Shown here: one piece after another, positions 27,351 to 35,048 of the stretch | How positions within the stretch are numbered: position 1 is the first letter of the stretch | How the letters are laid out: each line of letters starts with the position of its first letter | DNA from: an uncultured Nitrospina sp. | GTDB taxonomy: Bacteria; Nitrospinota; Nitrospinia; Nitrospinales; VA-1 | Assembly (NCBI GenBank): GCA_937891765.1 | Contig: CALAGQ010000125.1 | Span: 1 to 64,000, forward strand | Direction of reading: 5' to 3' | DNA length: 64,000 nucleotides | Program-made: the position numbers and the translations under genes | Notes under the pieces: model-generated | Seen by the model: only the letters and a program-made list of their open reading frames with translations | The model's database searches: none | Told to the model about the DNA's origin: nothing

Positions 27351-27387
27351 CGCGATGCTTCGACAGGCTCAGCATGACAGCAACCCC
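27351..27387 (-). repeat. 37-bp inverted repeat, right copy
   Basis: Inverted partner of 26237-26273 (two mismatches). The two copies enclose about 1.1 kb with a single broken gene and no transposase. Confidence 0.85.
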
Positions 27388-27533
27388 TGAATGTAAATCA
27401 CCCCAACCCTCTTTGAGAAAGAGGGAGTAGAACCGCTTCAAGCCGAGACAACTTTTGCTGGCAAAAAAAAGCTATTGCAGCCGGCCCCACGCTTTTAGCG
27501 GCTCGCAAACAGAGTGAGCATCTGCCGTAACGC

Positions 27534-27551
27534 TGGCCCCACGCCTAGTGG
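27534..27551 (-). repeat. hairpin repeat, family A, after radical SAM gene
   Basis: In gene sense CCACTAGGCGTGGGGCCA, four bases past the stop of the radical SAM gene that ends at 27556. Confidence 0.75.
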
Positions 27552-27555
27552 CGGG

Positions 27556-29367
27556 CTAGACCATACCGATGGCGGTGTGTTGCATTTGTTGGCGTTGTTC
27601 TTCGGTGACTTCGAGTTGGGGGAGGTTGTTTGATCCGTATTTATCGATGTAGAGGAAGATGTATTCGCGGACGCAGGTTCGTAGGTCCCATTTCGTATTG
27701 TGTCTGCGTTCGAACTCGTCGAACACATCCATGGCTTGTTGGATGCTGAGTCCGTCTTTGGCGGTGAAGTAGTAGTCGAGTGCCAGATCCCATTCCGGAT
27801 TTTTGTAATAGGTGATGCCGTATTTTTCCGGCTCGAATGCTATCGGACTGTACTTACCTAAAACAAAAGTCATGAACCCGAGTGAGTGGATGTGGGCTGC
27901 GTTTTTCTCGACGAAGGCCTTACTGTCATCGGCTTCTTGTTCTGTTTCTCCGGGGAAGCCAAAGAATCCCATCAAGTGATTCCAGATGCCTGCGTCGGAC
28001 GACATGCGCAGGTTGGTTTCGATGGCGTCGAGCTTGGTAGACTTATCCATGAGTTTGAGGACGCGCTGGTTGCCGGACTCGTAACCGAAGTGCAGATATT
28101 TGCAACCCGATTCGGCGACATCTTTCCAGACTTGTTCTTCTAAAAGGGATTCCTCAAACCGCATATGCGTGGTCCATGCGATATCGAGTTTAGCGTCGAT
28201 CAACTTGCGCGACAATTTTTGGAATAGTGCTGGGGGATAAGACTCATCGGTGAAATGGAAAAACCGGGTGCCGTATTTTTCTTTGAGAAATTTAATTTCA
28301 TCGGTGATCTGGTCGACCTGCTTGGTGCGGAACCCTTCGACGTAACCTTGAAAATGGTCGCAAAAGGTGCAACGCCCATAATAGCACCCGCGAGTCGCGA
28401 GATAGGGCAGGATGAGATCTGGCACGAAATATTTTTCCAACGGCAGTCCATCAAAATCAGGTGCCGGCAGTTCGGCTAAAGTTTCGGAACAAACTTCTTT
28501 GTTAACGTGAACGCCGCTCTCGTCTTTGTAGATGAGATTGGGCAGTGCAGAAAAATCACCACCGCTTTTCACCGCTTCGGTCAATTGCAGGTAGGCCGAC
28601 TCGCCTTCATACACCACTGCTGTGTCGAACCATTCCCACAATCCTTCTATTCCCGGCAGGGTATCGCGGATGCGGGTGATGATGTTGCCACCCAGGGTGA
28701 TATGCGTTGCGGGGAACTCTTCTTTAATCATTTTGCAGAAGGTGAAGGTGGCGATAAGTTGTTTTTGTTGCACCACCGAAATGCCGACCATTGCCGGGCG
28801 TTCGCGTTCCATCACCGGGCGAATCAGCATTCGGTAAACGTCGCGGTAGATATTGATCTGGTCGTCATCGAGCGCTTCGAGAATTTCTGAGGACATGAAC
28901 GGTTTGTAAACGATATCGGTCTCCATGGGCGGGAAACAGATTTGCGCCGGATAGTAACCGAGCGAAACCAGAGCCATGGTCTCGTGCAAGCAGTTTGTCG
29001 CCCACTCCAACTGGTCGATATCGTAAAACGCTTTGCTGCGCAGGATTCCTTTAGCCCTTTCGATATCGACGGAGAACCGTTGAAATAATTCTGGTGTGCA
29101 GGTGATGAGCTTTTCCATCAACGCTTGTTCTTCTTCATCGAGTCCGCGTTCTTTTTCCATGTCGCAAAGATAGCTGAGCTCACTGGCAATGCGTTGTGCC
29201 ACGTGTTCCAAAAACCGGGTACTGAAAAACAGGTCATACATCTCGACGTTGACATCCAGTTGCGAAACCTCATGCCCCGCCGGGCGCAAGACTGCAGCCA
29301 GTGATGGCAGGCTCAGGTAGGGCTCGGAAGGTAACCAGTCTGGCGGAAATAAGAGTAGTGTCTTCAT
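27556..29367 (-). CDS. B12-binding-type radical SAM protein (copy 2)
   Basis: A 603-residue protein. An N-terminal cobalamin-binding-like Rossmann region (MKTLLLFPPDWLPSEPYLSLPSLAAVLR; VGISVVQQKQLIATFTFCKMIKEEFPATHITLGGN) is followed by a radical SAM barrel. Its cluster ligands are Cys328, Cys333 and Cys336 (RGCYYGRCTFCDH), spaced CX4CX2C rather than CX3CX2C. Later come YLHFGYESGNQRVLKLMDK and GFFGFPGETEQEA. Such proteins make methyl or other carbon-bond changes; some mature peptides. The substrate is unknown. It lies 12 bases after a paralogue (29380-31182), clearly a tandem duplicate in one operon. Confidence 0.85.
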   Translation of the reverse strand: MKTLLLFPPDWLPSEPYLSLPSLAAVLRPAGHEVSQLDVNVEMYDLFFSTRFLEHVAQRIASELSYLCDMEKERGLDEEEQALMEKLITCTPELFQRFSVDIERAKGILRSKAFYDIDQLEWATNCLHETMALVSLGYYPAQICFPPMETDIVYKPFMSSEILEALDDDQINIYRDVYRMLIRPVMERERPAMVGISVVQQKQLIATFTFCKMIKEEFPATHITLGGNIITRIRDTLPGIEGLWEWFDTAVVYEGESAYLQLTEAVKSGGDFSALPNLIYKDESGVHVNKEVCSETLAELPAPDFDGLPLEKYFVPDLILPYLATRGCYYGRCTFCDHFQGYVEGFRTKQVDQITDEIKFLKEKYGTRFFHFTDESYPPALFQKLSRKLIDAKLDIAWTTHMRFEESLLEEQVWKDVAESGCKYLHFGYESGNQRVLKLMDKSTKLDAIETNLRMSSDAGIWNHLMGFFGFPGETEQEADDSKAFVEKNAAHIHSLGFMTFVLGKYSPIAFEPEKYGITYYKNPEWDLALDYYFTAKDGLSIQQAMDVFDEFERRHNTKWDLRTCVREYIFLYIDKYGSNNLPQLEVTEEQRQQMQHTAIGMV

Positions 29368-29379
29368 AATGTTAAGCGC

Positions 29380-31182
29380 TCAGGCCCGGCAAAGGACCTT
29401 CTCCTCTTCTTCTGCTGGCGGCTGTTTGCCGTTCAGCGAGTCTTTACCAAATTTATCGAGATACAGCAAAAAATGTTCCCGCGGCAGAGTTCCCCATACT
29501 TGCAGGGACTGAAACAACTCTTCCGCCATGCTGATGCATTCGCTGTTCATTTCGACAGCCTCTGCACGGGACATGCCTTCTTTGGCGACAAAGTCCAGAT
29601 TCATGGCAATGTTTCTTTCCGGGTCATCAATAATGCGTTCGATGGAAAACTTTTCCGGATACTGGTAGCAACTGGAATCTCGATTCAGCAGGAACACTCC
29701 GGGCCCGAAAGAATGGATGGAGTCGATGTTGTCGCGCAGAAAGTCGATGGTCTCTTGGGCCTCGGGTCGGGTTTCGGTGGGGAACCCGAAAAACAGGAAC
29801 GAATGGTTCCAGATACCCGCCTTATGGCTCTTCATCAAAACATCGCGCTCCACTTCCTTCGTCGTTCCCTTATCAATGAGTGCCAGCACGCGGTCGTTGG
29901 CGCTTTCCAATCCGAACATCAGGAAAGCGAATCCGGCTTTTTTCATTTTGGTGAACAATTTTTCGTCCATGACCTTTTCAAATTTCAACAATGCTAGCGA
30001 GCAAATCTCCACTCCGCGCTCGATCATCAGTTCTGAAACATCGTTGAGCGAATGCGGGGAAACCGCCTCATCAGAAAAGGTGAAATATTTGGTGTTGTAT
30101 TTTTTCATCAACGCTTCCAGCTCATCCACCATTTCATTAGTTTTCTGTTTGCCGTAACGATGCCCATAAACAAAACTATGGGTGCAGAAAGTGCACTTGC
30201 CCCAGTAGCAACCCCGGCTCTGCAAAACGGGGATGATCGGATAGGGAGACAGATAACCCTGCATCGGCAAACCGTCGAAAGTCGGGCCGGGAAGTTCTTC
30301 AAACCTCAGTTCCACACGTTCCTTGTTATGCACCACTTCCCGTCCATCCAAATGGATCAGGTTAGGCACCGTCGATAACGCATCCCCGGCCTTGAGCGCG
30401 GTGAGCAATCTATGCAGGGGTTCTTCGCCTTCAAAGGTGACGATGCTGTGGCAAAAATCATCAAAAAATTCGGGATGCCCGAGCAACTGATCGGCGTTGA
30501 CGCTGAATATCGGCCCGCCGAGCGTGATATGAAGATGCGGAAATTTTTCCTTGAGTAATCTGGCTAAAGTTAACCCCGGAATGATCTGTGAAATGCCGAT
30601 GATAGATATGCCAACCACATCGTAATCCGACCAGTTTTCACCGGGAATCAAAATGTTCTCATATAAGTGTATGAAGGGATTGGTCGCTTTATCGCGGCTG
30701 GCTTCATGAGCTCTGCGGGTGGACTCTTCGGCGCGGGTGCCGCTTTCGAAGGTCGACAGGCTTAAAACCGCCGGGGCATGCGCATCGGAAACCAGTTTTA
30801 GAGCGGACTTGATCACCATATCCGCCTGCTGATAGGACGGAAAATCGAAAAACCGTTCTGGCGTTCGGAGAACCGACTTGGCCTCTTCGACTCCGGAGAT
30901 AATACGGTCGGAAAATTTTAACCCCATCGCCAAAACATCCAGATGAGATTTCTCCTTGATCGACAAAGAACTCTGGTTTTTCAGCGCTTCCAGCCGTTCG
31001 GCCATCAGCTGTTCGGCATTCTGCAAAAGTGGTACCGACAAAAAATGGTCGTAAGACGCAATATTAAAGTCTCTCTGGTCCACTTCCCAGCCTTTGGCCC
31101 GCAAATAGGCTGTCAGGTAGGGTGTGCTCAAATATGGCTGAGTGGGGTACCACTGTGCCGGGAAAATTAATAAGGTTTTCAT
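29380..31182 (-). CDS. B12-binding-type radical SAM protein (copy 1)
   Basis: A 600-residue paralogue of the gene that follows it, with the same order of blocks: MKTLLIFPAQWYPTQPYLSTPYLTAYLR, a Rossmann-like region ending in HITLGGPIFS, the cluster motif SRGCYWGKCTFCTH (again CX4CX2C), FLMFGLESANDRVLALIDKGT and FFGFPTETRPEA. I start at 31182 because MKTLLIFP aligns with the paralogue's first residues; the open frame extends 23 codons further. The protein is cytoplasmic by sequence. Two paralogous enzymes side by side suggest two related steps or substrates. Confidence 0.85.
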   Translation of the reverse strand: MKTLLIFPAQWYPTQPYLSTPYLTAYLRAKGWEVDQRDFNIASYDHFLSVPLLQNAEQLMAERLEALKNQSSLSIKEKSHLDVLAMGLKFSDRIISGVEEAKSVLRTPERFFDFPSYQQADMVIKSALKLVSDAHAPAVLSLSTFESGTRAEESTRRAHEASRDKATNPFIHLYENILIPGENWSDYDVVGISIIGISQIIPGLTLARLLKEKFPHLHITLGGPIFSVNADQLLGHPEFFDDFCHSIVTFEGEEPLHRLLTALKAGDALSTVPNLIHLDGREVVHNKERVELRFEELPGPTFDGLPMQGYLSPYPIIPVLQSRGCYWGKCTFCTHSFVYGHRYGKQKTNEMVDELEALMKKYNTKYFTFSDEAVSPHSLNDVSELMIERGVEICSLALLKFEKVMDEKLFTKMKKAGFAFLMFGLESANDRVLALIDKGTTKEVERDVLMKSHKAGIWNHSFLFFGFPTETRPEAQETIDFLRDNIDSIHSFGPGVFLLNRDSSCYQYPEKFSIERIIDDPERNIAMNLDFVAKEGMSRAEAVEMNSECISMAEELFQSLQVWGTLPREHFLLYLDKFGKDSLNGKQPPAEEEEKVLCRA

Positions 31183-31455
31183 GATGGGTAATGATAGCAT
31201 TTTTACTATCTCAAGCCCAACGAGATAATATTTGACATCATTTTTCTGCAAAGTATAATTGCCTGTTTATACGACACATAAAGCTTTCGCCCTTGCCAGT
31301 AATGCAATTTGGCCGGGCGGGGCCATCCTGAAACTGGGTTTTCCCCAATAGCAAAAAGGGCATAAATTCTAATTCCCCCCATATTATTTTTTTTGAATTT
31401 ATTGGGAGGGAAATGGGGATTCCTTGGTGTTTTTCGCTCACTAAGAGGTTTGAAC

Positions 31456-33624
31456 ATGAAATATCTTAAAACTTTGATCGCGGTGAATATTTTTTTGTGG
31501 GTGGCGCTCACTGCCATTCCCGTGTTGGCAAAAACGGTCAAGGCTACTGAAACTGAAATTTCACTGGTCGATGGAATCGCCGTCGATAAACAAGGAAATA
31601 TTTTTATAGCCATGCGCGATGACAACATCATTAGTCGCGTGGACACTCAAGGAAATATGACCCACTTTGCCGGTACCGGCGAGTCCGGATACGGCGGAGA
31701 CGGCGGCAAAGCCACTGAGGCAAAGCTGAAACTACCTGCCAGCTTGACCTTCGATAAAAAAGGCAACCTCTACATCGCCGACCGCAACAACCATCGCATT
31801 CGAAAAGTTGACACACACGGCACCATCACCACGGTTGCAGGCAATGGCATTGCAGGGTTCAGCGGTGATGGCGGAAAAGCGACCGAGGCCATGCTCAACC
31901 TGCCTTCCGGAATCGTCATCGATGATAACGACAATATGTATATTTCCGACCGTTCCAACGACCGCATCCGTATTGTGAACGGTAAAGGAATCATCAGCAC
32001 GATCGCAGGCAATGGCACTGAAGGAGACAGGGGCGACTCAGGCCCAGCCCTGAAAGCGCAACTGTCGAGACCGTTCGGACTGGCACTGGACAAAAAAGGC
32101 AATCTCTATATCGCCGATCGCGGAAACAATCGAGTCCGAAAAGTCAGTCCTCAGGGAATCATCACGACCGTTGCCGGCGACAGCAGCTTCTTTTTCATGG
32201 GGGATAACGGCCCCGCCTATCGCGCCAGTATCGCAGGTCCCACCGGCGTGGTGGTGGACGATAAGGGCACACTCTACATCGCCGACCGAAATAATAACCG
32301 GGTTCGCGCCGTCGACACTCAGGGAATGATCCGCACCGTCGCAGGAACCGGGCAACAGGATTACAACGGTGACTCTGAAGTGGCCCGCGATACTAATTTA
32401 TATCTGCCTTTCGCAGTTGCTCTTGATAACGATGGCAATTTGCTCATTGTTGACCGCTCGCATTACCGCATTCGCCGGGTAGACCCCCGGCGCGGCACTG
32501 TCGTCACTGTCGCCGGAAATGGATCGAAGAGATTTGCCGGCGATGGCGGCCCGGCTACCGGAGCAAGATTGAGTTTTCCTCATGGAATTGCCATAGACAA
32601 ACATGACAACCTGATTATTTCCGACAAGGGGAACTACCGCATTCGTAAGGTTACACCGGACGGAATCATCCAGACCATCGCTGGCGACGGGACTCGCGGC
32701 AATATCGGCAACGATCTGCCGGCCTTGCAAGCCGCCGTCTATGGGGTGGCATCCTTGAAACTGAAGAATGAGGAAGAAGTATTCTTCGTCAACCCCAGCG
32801 GTTTCACTAGTGCCGTTCGCACAATAGATAAAAACGGCATCATGCGTAAAGTTTTGGAAACCGTCTCCAAGGAATATCTGGAAGGCATTGGCAAAAGTCA
32901 ATACAAAGGCAAAGAATCAGAAAGCCACGTAGCAATCATCACCAATTTTTCAGACATCGCCTTTGACCCTGCAGGCAATATGTTTATGTCTGATCGGATC
33001 AACCACCAGATCCGCAAAATGTCTGTCAAAGGCGAAATCTCCACCATCGCCGGTACCGGAGAGTCGGGCTATTATGGCGATGGCGGCCCGGCAACCGAAG
33101 CCGCTTTTCGAGACCCCAGTGCTCTCGCCACCGACAAGCAAGGCAATCTGTATATCGCCGATGGCGCCAATAACCGGATCCGAAAAATAGATACCAAGGG
33201 CATTGTCACTACGTTCGCCGGTAACGGTAACCACAAAAACACAGGGGATGGCGGCCCGGCATTAGAAGCGGGAATTCGTCATATGGACCATCTGTCTATG
33301 AGTCCGGCAGGAGAACTGCATATCGTTGGCATGAACTCTTATATCGTAAGAAAAATTACCAAGGATGGAAAGATCGTGACCGTCGCGGGGAATGGGTATC
33401 AAGGCTTGTTTGGCGATGGCGGCCCGGCCACCAAAGCCATGTTCAAGAGCCCTGCAGCAGCCGCTTTCGACTCAAAAGGCAATTTATATATTTCTGATAT
33501 GGGGAATAACCTGGTCCGGAAAGTGGACAGCAACGGAATCATCTCCGCTTATGTAGGAACAGGAACTTTCGGTTGGGCTCAGGATGGGGAAACGGTAGAA
33601 ATCTACCTGCAAAACTTCCCCTAA
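31456..33624 (+). CDS. exported NHL-repeat beta-propeller protein
   Basis: A 722-residue precursor. Signal peptide (KTLIAVNIFLWVALTAIPVLA) at the N-terminus, then about eleven copies of a roughly 55-residue NHL unit: GNLYIADRNNHRIRKVDTHGTITTVAGNGIAG followed by a GDGGxAxxAxLxxP connector. Seven copies, an insert of about 70 residues (from VASLKLKNEEEVFFVNPSG), then the rest; this would make two propellers. Propellers of this kind bind proteins or glycans, or carry an exported lyase; no catalytic site is visible. The ATG at 31456 follows AAGAGG. It is divergent from the radical SAM operon. Confidence 0.88.
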   Translation: MKYLKTLIAVNIFLWVALTAIPVLAKTVKATETEISLVDGIAVDKQGNIFIAMRDDNIISRVDTQGNMTHFAGTGESGYGGDGGKATEAKLKLPASLTFDKKGNLYIADRNNHRIRKVDTHGTITTVAGNGIAGFSGDGGKATEAMLNLPSGIVIDDNDNMYISDRSNDRIRIVNGKGIISTIAGNGTEGDRGDSGPALKAQLSRPFGLALDKKGNLYIADRGNNRVRKVSPQGIITTVAGDSSFFFMGDNGPAYRASIAGPTGVVVDDKGTLYIADRNNNRVRAVDTQGMIRTVAGTGQQDYNGDSEVARDTNLYLPFAVALDNDGNLLIVDRSHYRIRRVDPRRGTVVTVAGNGSKRFAGDGGPATGARLSFPHGIAIDKHDNLIISDKGNYRIRKVTPDGIIQTIAGDGTRGNIGNDLPALQAAVYGVASLKLKNEEEVFFVNPSGFTSAVRTIDKNGIMRKVLETVSKEYLEGIGKSQYKGKESESHVAIITNFSDIAFDPAGNMFMSDRINHQIRKMSVKGEISTIAGTGESGYYGDGGPATEAAFRDPSALATDKQGNLYIADGANNRIRKIDTKGIVTTFAGNGNHKNTGDGGPALEAGIRHMDHLSMSPAGELHIVGMNSYIVRKITKDGKIVTVAGNGYQGLFGDGGPATKAMFKSPAAAAFDSKGNLYISDMGNNLVRKVDSNGIISAYVGTGTFGWAQDGETVEIYLQNFP

Positions 33625-33640
33625 CCGGCCAGCGGCCGGT
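33625..33640 (+). repeat. hairpin repeat, covarying form of family D
   Basis: CCGGCC-AGC-GGCCGG starts at the base after the NHL protein's stop codon. Compared with CCGGCG-AGC-CGCCGG, both stem sides have changed together. The following 200 bases carry CTCCCCCTGACAAGGGGGA and TTGTGAGCCGAG-like mosaic words and no gene. Confidence 0.75.
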
Positions 33641-33841
33641 GGCTACTGCAATAGCTTTATTTGGCTAGCAACAATGCTCTCGGCTTAACACAATTGCTCC
33701 TGCTGGAAGAGTGATTGTAGCTCCCCCTGACAAGGGGGATAGAGGGGGTTGCTTTTCATATTAGTGAACAATGACTTAGTGAGCCGAGAAACTCTTTGCT
33801 CGTCAATAGAAGTCATACATTTATCGTTTGGAGATTTTCAA

Positions 33842-34348
33842 ATGCAAAAACGCAACTTCGTAGCAGGATTAATTTTAGCACTTTCTCTGGTGTTCGGTGG
33901 TCAGGTTTTCGCGGCTGAAACTGACGGACTCGCCGACATTCTTAAAAAAATTGACGGAATGGTCTGCGCTCAACCCGAAAAGCTTCCACAGTTTTACGCT
34001 AAAAACCTGATCATCATGGTGGATGACAAACGCGCCTTGTTGGAAAACCGGGTGAAGGACTACCAGCAGATGATGTCCGATTTCAGGGATATGCAGTGCC
34101 AGACCCAGCGCCAGGTCCTCAGCGGAACAGTCGGCAAAGATGTCAGCTATCTGTTGGTCGATGAGATTGTCAGCATCACCTCCAAATCGAACGATACCGA
34201 TGAACGGCAACACAGCGTATGCACTTATATATTTATCAGGGAAGGCACGCAGTGGAAAATCTCACTGGAACATTGCTCCAGTCTTCCTGACTACAGCATA
34301 AATCCGGGTGACGATGCCCTGTACTATTTCCACAACCCGATCTACTGA
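33842..34348 (+). CDS. exported small protein, NTF2/SnoaL-like
   Basis: A 168-residue precursor. Signal peptide MQKRNFVAGLILALSLVFGGQVFA with cleavage near FA|AET. The mature part reads like a cone-shaped NTF2-like domain (helices about 30-80, then strands VSYLLVDEIVSIT and SVCTYIFIREGTQWKISLEHCSS) and contains four cysteines that could pair in the periplasm. The ATG at 33842 is chosen because it starts the signal peptide. Family assignment is tentative; no ligand or partner can be named. Confidence 0.6.
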   Translation: MQKRNFVAGLILALSLVFGGQVFAAETDGLADILKKIDGMVCAQPEKLPQFYAKNLIIMVDDKRALLENRVKDYQQMMSDFRDMQCQTQRQVLSGTVGKDVSYLLVDEIVSITSKSNDTDERQHSVCTYIFIREGTQWKISLEHCSSLPDYSINPGDDALYYFHNPIY

Positions 34349-34672
34349 TCCCCCACTCGGCGTGGGGCCAGTAGCCGTGATATTCTTCAGTAGCTGTGAT
34401 GTCCTCTTCCTTAAACTTCATGCCCGGTACGGGTATTTCGTGCCCCGAAGGGGTAAATGGCTATTTCCGGCTGACAAAAAGTTGTCTCGACTTTATATAG
34501 AAGCCTTTGCTATTTGCCTCCCCTGTCAAAGATCCCGGAGCGAACTGGGCAATAGCCCCTTGAGCCGAGAATGCTGTAGCTAGCTGGCCCCGCGTCGAGT
34601 GGCGTCACGCTGGCTTGAAATAACGGCTCCAACCCTCTAGTATAGTTAGATAGAAACTTCTGGGGTCACTCC
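34349..34672. repeat. gene-free repeat mosaic
   Basis: Contains family A forward (34353-34370, four bases past the previous stop), GTAGCCGTGATATTCTTC and its near copy, CCCCTGTCAAAG, TTGAGCCGAG, a second family A in reverse (34585-34602) and CGTCACGCTGG. No gene seen. Confidence 0.7.
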
Positions 34673-34984
34673 ATGATAAAACCGGTAAAAAAAATCATCG
34701 CCCATGTTGACCCGGATCTCAGCGATCTGATACCCGGTTATCTGAAGAACCGCCAGAAAGATATAAAAACCATCAACAAAGCGCTCAAGACCTCTGACTT
34801 TGATAAAATCCGCACACTGGGTCACTCCATGAGAGGGTCGGGTGGAAGCTACGGCTTCATGCCGATCAGCAAAATCGGCGAAACCATCGAAAAAGCCGCA
34901 AGAATAAAAAACCCCGACCAAGTTAAAGACGGACTGGCCGAACTTTCAGACTTTCTTAAACGGGTCACTCTGGTTTATGATTGA
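34673..34984 (+). CDS. stand-alone histidine phosphotransfer (HPt) domain protein
   Basis: A 103-residue protein with the HPt four-helix pattern. The phosphorylatable His is in LGHSMRGSGGSYGFMPIS (about residue 47), matching the HxLKGxxxxxG signature with Met-Arg in place of Leu-Lys. It would carry phosphate from a hybrid kinase to a response regulator; neither partner is in the window. It lies 64 bases before the multihaem cytochrome operon on the same strand and could be co-transcribed, though nothing else links them. Confidence 0.85.
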   Translation: MIKPVKKIIAHVDPDLSDLIPGYLKNRQKDIKTINKALKTSDFDKIRTLGHSMRGSGGSYGFMPISKIGETIEKAARIKNPDQVKDGLAELSDFLKRVTLVYD

Positions 34985-35048
34985 TCCCGTCATGCAGACG
35001 AACCGTACTTTCTATAACTTCACGCTCAATTCCTTCACCCATTAAACC

